NCBI RefSeq assembly: GCF_900111025.1
Contig: NZ_FOFN01000001.1
Coordinates: 62,001-126,000 of the forward strand
DNA length: 64,000 nucleotides
Direction: 5' to 3'
Source of the DNA: Hyunsoonleella jejuensis
GTDB taxonomy: Bacteria > Bacteroidota > Bacteroidia > Flavobacteriales > Flavobacteriaceae
Each line of letters begins with the position of its first letter. Position 1 is the stretch's first letter. The translations under genes and the position numbers were made by a program. Below the pieces are notes generated by a model. That model had not been told where the DNA came from, searched no databases, and saw nothing but the letters and a program-made list of their open reading frames with translations. Below, in pieces: positions 54,427 through 64,000 of the stretch.

Positions 54427-55605
54427 ATGAAATATATAACGGCAACACTTTTCACATTTATTTTACTATTCTCATGTGGCGGTGACAAAAACAAATCAGT
54501 TGAAGACATTATTGCTTCACAGGATTTAAAACAAATTCGTCAAAAAAAATCAGAATTAGATGCTTCAGCTCAAGAGATAGCCGCTAAACTAAAGCTTCTG
54601 GAAAAAGAAATAAAGACTTTAGATCCACAGGAAAAGATACCTTTAATTACAACAATTAAAGCCAACCAAGCCAGATTTAATCATTTTGTAGAGCTTCAAG
54701 GAAATGTAAGCACAAAACAAAACGTGGTAATAATTGCAGAATATAGTGGTGTGCTTTCAAAAGTTTACGTTAATGATGGAGAAAAGGTAAGTAAAGGACA
54801 AATTCTTGCCAAAATAGATGATGGCGGACTTAGTCAACAATTAGCTCAAGCCAAAATTCAATCAGATTTAGCCAAAACTACTTTTGAACGCCAAAAACGC
54901 CTATGGAACCAAAAAATAGGCAGTGAAATTCAATATTTACAGGCTAAATCTACTTATGAGGCGCAAGAGCAAATGGTAAATCAGCTAAAGCAACAATTGG
55001 ATAAAACAATTGTTCGCGCACCATTCTCTGGAACCATTGATGATGTAATTACAGAACAAGGTAATGTGGTTGCGCCAGGACAATCACAATTATTTAGAAT
55101 TGTGAATTTAGACGATATGTATATTGAAACCGATGTTCCAGAACGCTACGTTGCTGATATTGTTCCCGGAAAAGCAGTGCAAGTTAGCTTTCCTGTATTA
55201 GGTAAAGATTTAAATACAAAAGTACGTCAAGCAGGAAGCTTTATAAATCCTGCAAATAGAACCTTTAAAGTTGAGATAGCACTACCAAAAAAAGGTATTA
55301 CTATAAAGCCAAATCTTACAGCAAAACTTAAGATTAACGATTACAGTAATGATAACGCCATATTAATTCCACAAAGTATTATTTCTGAAAATGCTGACGG
55401 TGAACAATTTGTTTATACAATAACAAATAAAACTGGTGATAAAGCAAAAGCAAAACGTACGATTATTGAAACTGGTAAAACTAATGGCGATAACATTGAA
55501 GTAATTTCTGGAATCGAGAATGGTATGGAAATTATTAATGAAGGTGCCCGTAGTGTCAAAGATGGTCAAGAAGTGAAGATATTGGAGCTTGAGGCTATTA
55601 ACTAA
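54427..55605 (+). CDS. RND efflux periplasmic adaptor (membrane fusion protein)
   Basis: 392 residues, lipoprotein (TFILLFSCGGD). After a short coiled coil, the lipoyl/barrel halves are seen in VSTKQNVVIIAEYSGVLSKV, DDGGLSQQLAQAKIQ, and TIVRAPFSGTIDDVITEQGN, and the beta-barrel segment follows. It links the RND pump and TolC. The spacing to neighbours is 15 and 21 bp. Confidence 0.93.
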   Translation: MKYITATLFTFILLFSCGGDKNKSVEDIIASQDLKQIRQKKSELDASAQEIAAKLKLLEKEIKTLDPQEKIPLITTIKANQARFNHFVELQGNVSTKQNVVIIAEYSGVLSKVYVNDGEKVSKGQILAKIDDGGLSQQLAQAKIQSDLAKTTFERQKRLWNQKIGSEIQYLQAKSTYEAQEQMVNQLKQQLDKTIVRAPFSGTIDDVITEQGNVVAPGQSQLFRIVNLDDMYIETDVPERYVADIVPGKAVQVSFPVLGKDLNTKVRQAGSFINPANRTFKVEIALPKKGITIKPNLTAKLKINDYSNDNAILIPQSIISENADGEQFVYTITNKTGDKAKAKRTIIETGKTNGDNIEVISGIENGMEIINEGARSVKDGQEVKILELEAIN

Positions 55606-55626
55606 TCTAAACACCAGAAAGAAGTA

Positions 55627-58600
55627 ATGACAAAAAACAATAAAAATAAAAAGATAGATAAAGAATTTCCTTTGTCGTCGTGGGCTATCAATAATAAAAC
55701 CACGATGTATGTTTTAATTGCTGTGATTTTAATACTTGGTACCGGAGCTTACTTTAGTATGCCTAGAGAAAGTTTTCCAGAAATTAAGGAAACCAAAATA
55801 TATATTAGTTCCGTTTATCCAGGAAATACTGCCGAGGATATTGAAAAACTTATAACCGATCCTATCGAGGATAAACTAAAAACGGTAAGTAATGTTGTTG
55901 AAATAACTTCAACTTCACAAGAAGATTACTCCATTGTTGTAGTGGAATTTGATGAAGACATCACAGTTGAAGCCGCCAAACAAAAAGTAAAGGATGAAGT
56001 AGATTCCGAAACTGCAGGTGAAGACTGGCCTACTTTTAACGGCGCCAAAGTAGAGCCAAATATTTTTGATTTAAGTATGTCTGAGGAGATTCCAATTCTC
56101 AACATTAACATTTCAGGAGACTATCCGGTTGATAAGTTGAAAGAATTTGGCGAATACTTAGAAGATGAAATTGAAAGCCTACAAGAAATAAAGCAAGTTG
56201 ATATTCGTGGTGCCCAAGAGAAAGAAGTTGAGGTAGCTGTTGATATTTATAAAATGATGGCGGCTCAAGTTAGTTTTGATGATATTATAAATACGATTAG
56301 TCGCGAAAACATGACCATGTCGGCGGGAAATCTTATCTCTAGCGGACAGCGCCGAACTATAAGGATTATAGGAGAAATAGAGAAACCCGAAGAGCTCGAA
56401 AACTTTGTTGTTAAATCAGAAAAAGGGAATTCGATTTACCTTCGTGACGTAGCAACTGTAAGCTTTAAGGACGAAGACAAAACCACCTATGCTAGAGAGT
56501 TTGGGTCTCCTGTGGTAATGCTTGATGTAAAAAAACGAGCAGGTAAAAACATGGTAGCGGCAGCAGAACAAATACAAGCTATTGTTGATGATGCCATTCA
56601 AAATATCTTTCCACCAGATTTAACCGTCACCATTGCTAACGATCAATCATCAAAAACGATTGGTCAAGTGGATGATTTGGTAAATAACATCATCTTTGGA
56701 ATCATATTGGTTGTTACCGTTTTAATGTTCTTCTTAGGATTTAAAAACGCCTTATTTGTTGGATTCGCCATACCAATGTCAATGTTTATGTCTTTAATGA
56801 TATTAAACCTGATAGGATATACAATGAATACAATGATTCTCTTTGGGTTAATTATGGGTCTTGGAATGCTGGTAGATAACGGTATCGTGGTTGTTGAAAA
56901 TGTATATCGTTTAATGACAGAGGAAGGTATGGGCAGAACTGAAGCGGCTAAAAAAGGAATTGGCGAGATTGCATTTCCTATTATTATTTCTACCGCCACA
57001 ACAGTTGCCGCGTTTATTCCTTTGGGGCTCTGGCCAGGAATTATGGGGCAATTCATGATATACTTTCCAATAACTTTATCTGTTGTTTTAGGATCATCCT
57101 TATTTGTAGCTATCTTTTTTAACTCTGTATTAGTTTCTCAATACATGACTACGGAAGACAGAGAAATGCCACTTCAAAATATTATTAAAATATCTGCTAT
57201 TATTGGCGGAATAGGTCTTTTAATTGCATTGTTTGGTGGAAGTTATAGAGGTCTTGGAACGTTGATGATCGTAGTAGTTGGCCTCTTGTGGATATACCGC
57301 CTATTTTTACGTTCTTGGGCAAACAAATTTCAGAATAATATTTTACCAAAATCGGAACGCTTATATGAAAAATCGCTACGTACCGCTTTAAAAGGAAAAA
57401 AACCCGCATTTATTGCTATAGGTACTTTTGTATTATTAATAATCGCTTTTATGGGATTTGGAGCCTCAGTTGGCAGTCAACGTACTAAGGTTGAATTCTT
57501 CCCTGATAATACACCAAACCAAATTATTGTTTACATAGAATACCCGGAAGGTACAGATATTAAGAAAACCAATGCCATTACCAAGGACATTGAAAAACGC
57601 GTTTATAAGATAATAAACGATGAGGCCTACATGAAAGGTGATTTTAATTTCTTAACAGAAAGTGCAGTGTCTCAAGTTGGTGAGGGTGCCGGAAACCCAC
57701 AAACCGATGGTGGTTCTGCCGCAGAAATGCCTCATCGCGGAAAAATTACCGCTACCATGCGAGAGTATAAATTTAGGGATGGTGCCGATAGTAATATACT
57801 TTTAAAAAAGGTACAGAAAGCACTTCAAGGTGTTTATCCGGGCGTCGCTATTTCTGTTGAAAAAGATGCTGTAGGCCCTCCCGCCGGCTACCCTATTAAT
57901 TTAGAATTGGAAGGTGAAGACTACACAGAATTAATAGCAACTGCAGAAAAAATGCGCGACTTTATCAATTCGAAAAACATTCAAGGTATTGACGAACTAA
58001 AAATTGATGTGAATAAATCAAAACCTTCAATGCAAGTATTGGTTGATAGAAAAAAAGCAGGTGAATTAGGAGTTACTTCTGGACAAGTTGGCCAGCAACT
58101 TCGTAATTCAATTTTTGGCGCCAAGGCAGGCATCTATAAAAAAGATGGTGAAGACTACGACATCTATGTGCGTTTTAATGAAGAAAACCGATACAATACG
58201 AGTGCTATTTTTAATCAAAAAATAACATTTAGAGATATGGCATCTGGACAAATTAAGGAAATCCCAGTATCAACTGTTGCCAAACAAAACAACAATTCTG
58301 GTTTTAGTGCCATAAAACATCGTGATGTGCGCCGTGTTGTAACCTTATATTCAGCATTAGCTCCTGGATTTACCGATGCCGGTGCCATTGTTTCTCAAAT
58401 TCAGAACGAAATGAAGGGTTTCACTGAAAAACCTGATGGCGTAAAAGTAGATTATACCGGTCAAATAGAAGAGCAAAACAAACAAATGGCATTTTTAATG
58501 AGCGCATTTTTTGCAGGTTTAGGTTTAATCTTCTTCATTTTAATATTTCAATTTAATTCAGTATCGAAACCAGCAATTATAATGTTGGCAATTTTCCTGA

Positions 58601-59166
58601 GTTTAATTGGCGTATTTGGCGGATTAGTAATTACAGGAAGCGCTTTCGTTATAATGATGACCATGATGGGAATTATCTCGCTTGCAGGTATCGTAGTAAA
58701 TAACGGTGTGGTATTGCTGGATTATACGCAACTTTTGATTGATAGAAAAAAGGTGTTGCTCGATTTGGAAGACGAACAATATTTACAACAAGCTGACTTA
58801 ATTGAAGCTATCGTAAAAGGCGGTAAAGCCCGTTTAAGACCTGTATTGCTTACGGCTATTACTACAATTTTAGGATTAATTCCCTTGGCAACAGGTTTAA
58901 ATATTAACTTCTTTACATTGTTTAGTGAATTTGATGCCAATATTTATATTGGTGGTGATAACGTAATTTTTTGGGGTCCTCTAGCCTGGACCGTTATTTA
59001 CGGTTTGTTCGTAGCTACGTTCTTAACACTTATTGTAGTGCCAATTCTATTTTTCTTGGCAACTAAATTCAAGATGTGGATATACAAAAACCGCACTGCT
59101 GAAGTAGGTTTGGTTGCTGCGCAGCAAGAAGTTTTCAATACGGATAAACGTATTGAAGAAGCATAA
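55627..59166 (+). CDS. RND-family efflux permease (HAE1-like)
   Basis: 1179 residues, about 130 more than AcrB. Twelve membrane helices in two halves; FSMPRESFPEIKETKIYISS after helix 1 and the helix-4 motif GMLVDNGIVVVENVY, with one acidic residue of the usual Asp pair replaced by Asn. In the second half, the helix-10 motif is VVNNGVVLLDY without the Lys found in AcrB. So proton coupling may use other residues, a pattern shared with some non-drug RND groups. Substrate unknown; a multidrug or envelope-lipid role are both possible. The TetR operator suggests induction by ligand. Confidence 0.92.
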   Translation: MTKNNKNKKIDKEFPLSSWAINNKTTMYVLIAVILILGTGAYFSMPRESFPEIKETKIYISSVYPGNTAEDIEKLITDPIEDKLKTVSNVVEITSTSQEDYSIVVVEFDEDITVEAAKQKVKDEVDSETAGEDWPTFNGAKVEPNIFDLSMSEEIPILNINISGDYPVDKLKEFGEYLEDEIESLQEIKQVDIRGAQEKEVEVAVDIYKMMAAQVSFDDIINTISRENMTMSAGNLISSGQRRTIRIIGEIEKPEELENFVVKSEKGNSIYLRDVATVSFKDEDKTTYAREFGSPVVMLDVKKRAGKNMVAAAEQIQAIVDDAIQNIFPPDLTVTIANDQSSKTIGQVDDLVNNIIFGIILVVTVLMFFLGFKNALFVGFAIPMSMFMSLMILNLIGYTMNTMILFGLIMGLGMLVDNGIVVVENVYRLMTEEGMGRTEAAKKGIGEIAFPIIISTATTVAAFIPLGLWPGIMGQFMIYFPITLSVVLGSSLFVAIFFNSVLVSQYMTTEDREMPLQNIIKISAIIGGIGLLIALFGGSYRGLGTLMIVVVGLLWIYRLFLRSWANKFQNNILPKSERLYEKSLRTALKGKKPAFIAIGTFVLLIIAFMGFGASVGSQRTKVEFFPDNTPNQIIVYIEYPEGTDIKKTNAITKDIEKRVYKIINDEAYMKGDFNFLTESAVSQVGEGAGNPQTDGGSAAEMPHRGKITATMREYKFRDGADSNILLKKVQKALQGVYPGVAISVEKDAVGPPAGYPINLELEGEDYTELIATAEKMRDFINSKNIQGIDELKIDVNKSKPSMQVLVDRKKAGELGVTSGQVGQQLRNSIFGAKAGIYKKDGEDYDIYVRFNEENRYNTSAIFNQKITFRDMASGQIKEIPVSTVAKQNNNSGFSAIKHRDVRRVVTLYSALAPGFTDAGAIVSQIQNEMKGFTEKPDGVKVDYTGQIEEQNKQMAFLMSAFFAGLGLIFFILIFQFNSVSKPAIIMLAIFLSLIGVFGGLVITGSAFVIMMTMMGIISLAGIVVNNGVVLLDYTQLLIDRKKVLLDLEDEQYLQQADLIEAIVKGGKARLRPVLLTAITTILGLIPLATGLNINFFTLFSEFDANIYIGGDNVIFWGPLAWTVIYGLFVATFLTLIVVPILFFLATKFKMWIYKNRTAEVGLVAAQQEVFNTDKRIEEA

Positions 59167-59213
59167 ACAACATAAAGACTTTTAATTGTCTGACTAATTC
59201 AATTAATAGCAGG

Positions 59214-59250
59214 AAAGAGCCACTAATGTTTTGTGGCTCTTTTCATTTTT
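59214..59250 (+). terminator. Terminator of the efflux operon
   Basis: AAAGAGCCAC pairs with GTGGCTCTTT (10 bp, 9-nt loop), followed by TTCATTTTTAT. Confidence 0.85.
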
Positions 59251-59362
59251 ATATTCTCATTCTAAACTATCACCCAGAGCACAGTTAAAGCGTTGTTTCA
59301 AAATCTCTTCGAATCCACGCTAAATTCAGACTGTAAATACATAGATAATCATCTAACTTATG

Positions 59363-59370
59363 TAAATTTG
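59363..59370 (+). promoter_or_regulatory. Possible -7 box of aspS
   Basis: TAAATTTG matches TAnnTTTG exactly, 20 bp before the aspS ATG. No TTG at the proper distance upstream. Confidence 0.4.
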
Positions 59371-59390
59371 CACCTCAATTATTCAAGATA

Positions 59391-61145
59391 ATGTATAGAA
59401 GCCATAATTGCGGCGAACTTAGAGCTGCACATATAAATACAGAAGTAACCCTAGCAGGTTGGGTTCAAAAATCAAGAGATAAAGGTTTTATCGTTTGGGT
59501 TGATTTAAGGGACCGTTACGGAATTACACAATTGGTTTTTGATGAAGAACGCACTTCAAAAGAACTTATTGAAAAAGCTCAGGATTTAGGTAGAGAATTT
59601 GTTATTCAAGCTAAAGGAACCGTTGTAGAACGTGCTTCTAAAAATCCTAATATCCCAACAGGAGATATTGAGATTTTAGTATCTGAATTATCTATTTTGA
59701 ATAAAGCCATATTGCCTCCGTTCACTATTGAAGATAAAACTGATGGTGGTGAAGATTTAAGAATGAAATACCGCTATTTGGATATTCGCAGAAATCCTGT
59801 AAAGAATAGCTTAATATTTAGGCATAAAGTAACACAAGAAGTTCGCAATTACTTATCCAAGGAAGGTTTTATTGAAGTTGAAACACCTTATTTAATCAAA
59901 TCTACGCCTGAGGGCGCAAGAGATTTTGTGGTACCCTCACGTATGAATGAAGGACAGTTTTATGCATTACCACAATCGCCACAAACTTTTAAACAATTAT
60001 TGATGGTAGGCGGCATGGATAAATACTTTCAAATTGTAAAATGTTTTAGGGACGAAGATTTACGTGCAGACAGACAACCTGAATTTACACAGATAGATTG
60101 TGAAATGGCGTTTATTGAACAAGAGGATATTTTAAATGCTTTCGAAGGCTTAACACGCCATTTACTGAAAGAAATTAATGGTGTAGAGGTTGAGAAATTC
60201 CCGCGACTACTTTATGATGATGCTATGCGATTATACGGCAACGACAAACCAGATATACGCTTCGGGATGGAATTTGGGGAGCTAAACGACGTTGCACAAC
60301 ATAAAGATTTCAATGTATTCAATGCTGCTGAATTGGTTGTTGGAATTGCTGTTCCTGGGGGAAACACTTACACACGTAAAGAAATTGATAAACTTATAGA
60401 TTGGGTAAAACGCCCTCAAATAGGCGCTTTAGGTATGGTGTATTGTCGTTGTAATGACGATGGCACATTTAAATCGTCTGTAGATAAATTTTACGCCCAA
60501 GACGATTTAGAAAAATGGGCAGAAGTAACAGGCGCTAAACCAGGTGATTTAATTTGTGTACTTTCTGGAGACACTCACAAAGTGCGCACGCAACTAAGTG
60601 CTTTACGTATGGAATTAGCAGAACGACTAGGCTTACGTAAACCCGATGAGTTTGCACCACTTTGGGTGTTAGATTTCCCTTTATTAGAATGGGATGAAGA
60701 AACAGAACGTTATCACGCGATGCATCATCCATTTACATCACCAAAACCAGGACAATTAGAATTACTTAAAACTGATCCGGGTGCGGTAAAAGCCAATGCT
60801 TACGATTTAGTACTGAATGGCAACGAAATTGGCGGTGGTTCTATAAGAATTCATGATAAAGAAACGCAATCTTTAATGTTTGATTATCTAGGATTTACTG
60901 AAGAAGAAGCCAAAGCACAGTTTGGCTTCTTAATGGATGCCTTTCAATACGGTGCGCCACCACATGGTGGACTCGCATTTGGGCTAGACAGATTGGTAGC
61001 TATTTTAGGCGGACAAGAAACCATAAGAGATTTCATTGCGTTCCCTAAAAATAATTCAGGACGCGATGTGATGATCGATGCCCCTGCCCCCATAGACGAC
61101 GAACAGCTAGAAGAATTAAGCTTAAAACTTAATTTAAAATCATAA
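59391..61145 (+). CDS. aspS: Aspartyl-tRNA synthetase
   Basis: Class II synthetase that charges tRNA-Asp. 584 residues, complete: OB-fold anticodon domain at the start ([15 protein letters not shown]...VTLAGWVQ), motif 2 [18 protein letters not shown], the bacterial GAD insertion, and motif 3 [13 protein letters not shown]. Ends at a terminator 6 bp later. Confidence 0.97.
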   Translation: MYRSHNCGELRAAHINTEVTLAGWVQKSRDKGFIVWVDLRDRYGITQLVFDEERTSKELIEKAQDLGREFVIQAKGTVVERASKNPNIPTGDIEILVSELSILNKAILPPFTIEDKTDGGEDLRMKYRYLDIRRNPVKNSLIFRHKVTQEVRNYLSKEGFIEVETPYLIKSTPEGARDFVVPSRMNEGQFYALPQSPQTFKQLLMVGGMDKYFQIVKCFRDEDLRADRQPEFTQIDCEMAFIEQEDILNAFEGLTRHLLKEINGVEVEKFPRLLYDDAMRLYGNDKPDIRFGMEFGELNDVAQHKDFNVFNAAELVVGIAVPGGNTYTRKEIDKLIDWVKRPQIGALGMVYCRCNDDGTFKSSVDKFYAQDDLEKWAEVTGAKPGDLICVLSGDTHKVRTQLSALRMELAERLGLRKPDEFAPLWVLDFPLLEWDEETERYHAMHHPFTSPKPGQLELLKTDPGAVKANAYDLVLNGNEIGGGSIRIHDKETQSLMFDYLGFTEEEAKAQFGFLMDAFQYGAPPHGGLAFGLDRLVAILGGQETIRDFIAFPKNNSGRDVMIDAPAPIDDEQLEELSLKLNLKS

Positions 61146-61151
61146 CTATTT

Positions 61152-61175
61152 AATCCCGCTATTGCGGGATTTTTT
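61152..61175 (+). terminator. Terminator of aspS
   Basis: AATCCCGC pairs with GCGGGATT around TATT, followed by TTTTT. Confidence 0.88.
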
Positions 61176-61188
61176 GTTAATTTTAATC

Positions 61189-61905
61189 ATGCAAATGAAA
61201 CTTACTTTTCTCTTACTTTTTCTGTTTTGTTCCGCTTTAGGATTTTCACAAGAGCTTAATGGCAATAAGCTACTAGACAAGGCCATAGCTTACCACGACC
61301 CAAATGGTAATTGGGCAAATTTTAAAGGTGAATTAAATATCATTATGGAAATTCCTGATAAACCAAATCGAGATAGTAATGTCAAAATCGATTTGCCGAA
61401 TCAAGTCTTTTCAGTGAAAGCAACTGTTCAAGATAACACTACAGAATACATCATCAATAAAGATAGTATTACGATAGTTTTTAATGGAGACAAAAACCCT
61501 TCAGAAGCAATTTTAAAAGAACACCGCTTAAACAAAGATAGAGCAAAACTATATCAAAACTACTACACCTACCTTTATGGTTTGCCCATGAAACTTAAAG
61601 ACCCCGGCACCATTATTCATGACAAAATAGAAAGTAAAACCTTGAAAGGCAAAACCTATTGGGTGCTAAAAGCTACGTATGATAAAGACATAGGAAAGGA
61701 TACTTGGTATTTCTATTTTGACAAGGACACATATGCTATGGAAGTTTATCAATTTTACCATGATGAATCTAAGAATGATGGCGAGTATATTTTACTTTCA
61801 GAAGAAGCAATTGTTAATGGGATTAAAATGCCAAAAATTAGAGCGTGGTATGTTAATAAAAATGACAAACTTTTAGGAACCGATATTTTAAATCCTTCAG
61901 AATAA
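61189..61905 (+). CDS. Secreted beta-rich protein (DUF6503-like)
   Basis: 238 residues from the ATG at 61189 (or 61195); an earlier TTG at 61162 is inside the aspS terminator and is rejected. Signal peptide (LFLFCSALGFSQ). The mature part starts with a helix and HDPNGNWANFKG and continues with long antiparallel strands (DTWYFYFDKDTYAMEVYQF). It looks like a lipoprotein-localisation-type half-barrel and resembles DUF6503, which is not characterised. The ClC gene starts 1 bp after the stop. Confidence 0.6.
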   Translation: MQMKLTFLLLFLFCSALGFSQELNGNKLLDKAIAYHDPNGNWANFKGELNIIMEIPDKPNRDSNVKIDLPNQVFSVKATVQDNTTEYIINKDSITIVFNGDKNPSEAILKEHRLNKDRAKLYQNYYTYLYGLPMKLKDPGTIIHDKIESKTLKGKTYWVLKATYDKDIGKDTWYFYFDKDTYAMEVYQFYHDESKNDGEYILLSEEAIVNGIKMPKIRAWYVNKNDKLLGTDILNPSE

Positions 61906-61906
61906 A

Positions 61907-63688
61907 ATGAGCTTTAAAGGCCTTTTACGGAAGTTCTTAATTTGGAAATATAAACATATTTCTGAACGTCAGTTCATTTATATGCTGAGTATTTTAGTCG
62001 GTTTTTTGGCAGGAATGGGTACCGTAGCTTTAAAGAACATAACCCATGGTATTAGAGGTATATTCATTTCCAATGTATTTCAAGACTACCAAAGCTCCTT
62101 ATATTTTATTCTACCTATAGTCGGTTTGTTGCTAGTTTACATCATTAAACAAACTTGGTTAAAAAAACATATTGGTCATGGTATTTCAACCACATTACAT
62201 GCTATTTCTAAACTCAATGGCATTATCCCAAGGTATAATATTTATGCTGCTTTAATTACAGCGCCTTTAACCGTTGGATTTGGTGGTTCTGTAGGGCTAC
62301 AAGGACCTGCTGTTAGTGTAGGTTCAGCTTTAGGTTCTAACGCTGCGCAATTGTTCCACATGAATACCAAAACCCGTTTACTGCTCATTGCATGTGCTGC
62401 TGCAGGCGCCATGGCATCAATGTTTAAAGCCCCTATTGCAGCAATTATTTTCGCTATAGAAATATTTAGTTTAGATATTGCTTTTGCGTCTTTAGTACCG
62501 CTCCTACTAGCGTCTGTTTCCGCAGTAGTAACATCTTATTTTTTCTTAGGCACTGATGTACTTTTACGTTTTGAGTTAACCGATAAATTTCAAATAAACG
62601 ATATTGGGTTCTACGCCATTTTAGGTGTAGTTACAGGATTAATGTCTGTATATTATTCTAAGGTGTTTTTTGGTATCACTAACTTTTTTAAACAATTTGA
62701 AAGTCGTGCTAAACGTTTACTCATTGGCGGTTTGGCAATAGGCACCATGCTATACGTTATACCTCCACTATATGGTGAAGGTTATGGTGTAATGAATAAC
62801 CTACTAAAAGGCGACCATATTGCTGCTATAGGCAGCACTCCTTTTAACCTAGATTTAGAAAATATTTGGATAGTAATAGGTCTATTACTCGGAATCGCTA
62901 TTTTTAAGGCCATTGCGATGACCACCACTTTTGGAGCTGGAGGTGTTGGTGGAGTATTTATTCCAACACTCGTTATGGGAAGTGCTCTTGGAAATGCCTT
63001 TGCTAAAATTATTAATAATCTGGGATTGGATTTCAATGTATCAGAATCTAATTTCACGCTAATTGGAATGACGGGGTTAATGGCAGGTGTGCTCCATGCA
63101 CCATTAACAGCTATATTTTTAATTGCCGAAATTACGGGCGGCTACGAACTATTCGTGCCTTTAATGTTGGTAGCGGCTATTTCCTTCTCTATCACAAAAT
63201 ACTACATCTCACATTCTATTTATACTCTAAAACTAGCACAACGCGGGGAACTCATTACGCACGATAAGGATAAAAACGTTTTAATGATGCTTGAAATCGA
63301 CAAAGTAATTGAAACCAACTTCATCATCTTAAAGCCAGAAATGAAACTTCGTGAAGTTTTAACAAGTGCTGTTGCTAAATCCTCCAGAAATCACTTTCCT
63401 GTAGTGAATGAAAACCATGAGTTTCTAGGTGTTATCCGGTTAGATGATATAAGACATATGATGTTCAAAACAGAGTTATACGACAAAGTAGATGTACAAA
63501 GCGTTATGCACGCAGATGCAGGCATTATTATTTATGAAGAGGACACTATGAATACCATAATGGATAGGTTTAAAACCAGCGGCGCCTGGAATTTACCCGT
63601 TATTAAAAATGGCAAATATTATGGATATATTTCGAAATCTAAATTACTAACAGCTTACAGACGCCAGCTCATTAACGTAACACATTAG
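61907..63688 (+). CDS. ClC-type chloride channel/transporter with CBS pair
   Basis: 593 residues: membrane domain to about residue 430 and two C-terminal CBS domains (about 445-590). The selectivity segments are GHGISTTLHA, GGSVGLQGPAVSVG, and GAGGVGGVFIPTL. At the gate, the usual Glu of G(K/R)EGP or GLEAP is Gln (residue 132). The internal proton glutamate position in FAIEIFS is Ile. Both proton-pathway glutamates of exchangers are thus absent, which suggests a passive anion channel. CBS domains may bind nucleotides and regulate it. Confidence 0.92.
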   Translation: MSFKGLLRKFLIWKYKHISERQFIYMLSILVGFLAGMGTVALKNITHGIRGIFISNVFQDYQSSLYFILPIVGLLLVYIIKQTWLKKHIGHGISTTLHAISKLNGIIPRYNIYAALITAPLTVGFGGSVGLQGPAVSVGSALGSNAAQLFHMNTKTRLLLIACAAAGAMASMFKAPIAAIIFAIEIFSLDIAFASLVPLLLASVSAVVTSYFFLGTDVLLRFELTDKFQINDIGFYAILGVVTGLMSVYYSKVFFGITNFFKQFESRAKRLLIGGLAIGTMLYVIPPLYGEGYGVMNNLLKGDHIAAIGSTPFNLDLENIWIVIGLLLGIAIFKAIAMTTTFGAGGVGGVFIPTLVMGSALGNAFAKIINNLGLDFNVSESNFTLIGMTGLMAGVLHAPLTAIFLIAEITGGYELFVPLMLVAAISFSITKYYISHSIYTLKLAQRGELITHDKDKNVLMMLEIDKVIETNFIILKPEMKLREVLTSAVAKSSRNHFPVVNENHEFLGVIRLDDIRHMMFKTELYDKVDVQSVMHADAGIIIYEEDTMNTIMDRFKTSGAWNLPVIKNGKYYGYISKSKLLTAYRRQLINVTH

Positions 63689-63692
63689 TCGT

Positions 63693-63929
63693 ATGAAATA
63701 CGTAATTTTAGTATTAACTTTAGTTTCTTTTGGCTTGATACTATCAGGATTTTTAATAACTATCGAAAATTCCGAAAAATGTATTGGACTGGGTGTTGTT
63801 ATTCTTTTTTTATTGGTATTCCCTCTATTTACCTACTACCGCTGGAAGGATAAAAACCTAAAGGACTATATGCTAACCAAGGAAAACTTGGACAAAATGA
63901 GAGAAAACCAAAAGGAAAACAAATATTGA
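63693..63929 (+). CDS. Small membrane protein, unknown function
   Basis: 78 residues with two membrane helices (YVILVLTLVSFGLILSGFLI and CIGLGVVILFLLVFPLFTYY) and a basic tail. It starts 4 bp after the ClC gene and is probably co-transcribed. No family recognised. Confidence 0.65.
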   Translation: MKYVILVLTLVSFGLILSGFLITIENSEKCIGLGVVILFLLVFPLFTYYRWKDKNLKDYMLTKENLDKMRENQKENKY

Positions 63930-63940
63930 AAATTTGGCCA

Positions 63941-64000
63941 CTACCCAGTGCTCATCATATTAAAAAGAACTTCTAAATCGTTGACTTCTTTAAAATTAAA
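63941..64000 (-). CDS. Possible C-terminal end of a gene entering from the right edge
   Basis: An open frame on the minus strand runs from the window edge to a TAG at 63941-63943. The last residues read NFKEVNDLEVLFNMMSTG, which looks like a normal protein end. Too short to identify. Confidence 0.35.
   Translation of the reverse strand, partial: FNFKEVNDLEVLFNMMSTG

Noticed and set aside
1-64000. CRISPR arrays, prophage, insertion sequences, restriction or toxin-antitoxin systems
   Set aside because: No regularly spaced repeats, transposase, integrase or defence gene families were seen in any part of the window.

Overview
The window looks like a chromosomal segment of a marine-type member of the Flavobacteriaceae (Bacteroidota). 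The evidence is the AT-rich sequence, promoters of the TTG / TAnnTTTG type, a short primary sigma factor without region 1.1, a type IX secretion C-terminal signal, many lipoproteins with a Cys lipobox, and fused folate genes (2TM-DHFR, FolK-deoxynucleoside kinase). No genus is claimed. Most of it is core genome; no phage, insertion sequence, CRISPR array or plasmid gene was seen.

Layout. 1-9.9 kb: membrane and soluble pyrophosphatases, an M1 aminopeptidase, a deletion scar joining remnants of a HutF-like deiminase and a LysR regulator, a DUF5686 outer-membrane protein and pyruvate dehydrogenase E1-beta. 10-12 kb: a secreted glycoside hydrolase broken by a one-base frameshift in a run of eight A. 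12.3-17.4 kb: etfBA, a bifunctional nuclease, a nucleoside transporter and thyA. 17.4-18.7 kb: a repeat-rich accessory patch between thyA and the DHFR gene, with a cassette-like lipoprotein gene flanked by inverted repeats and one copy of a roughly 110-bp dispersed element whose second copy lies at 38.5 kb. 19-27 kb: DHFR fusion, sialate O-acetylesterase, fabD-lspA, galE plus a sugar aminotransferase, the Kdo transferase, and tRNA-Leu and tRNA-Gly. 27.6-42.7 kb: mutS, RNA methyltransferase, several lipoproteins, FolK-dNK, queuosine-precursor transporter, AsmA, rpoD, rpsU and a GH3-family enzyme. 42.7-43 kb: a candidate small RNA.

43.5-51 kb is a complete clade II nitrous-oxide-reduction operon (cytochrome c, fasciclin protein, lipoprotein NosZ, membrane protein, NosL, NosD, NosF, NosY). 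It is divergent from an Rrf2 regulator with three cysteines of Fe-S/NO-sensor spacing, and a Crp/Fnr-like palindrome sits at class II distance from the operon promoter. 52.4-59.2 kb is a TetR-controlled TolC/adaptor/RND efflux operon with a clear operator overlapping a near-perfect Bacteroidota promoter. 59.4-64 kb carries aspS, a secreted protein, a ClC-type chloride transporter that lacks its gating glutamate, and a small membrane protein.

The most interesting points are the two homologous dispersed elements, the cassette-like unit between thyA and folA, the regulatory architecture of the nos locus, the candidate small RNA, the double gene remnant, and the ClC gate substitution. All calls come from reading the sequence; no database search was run.
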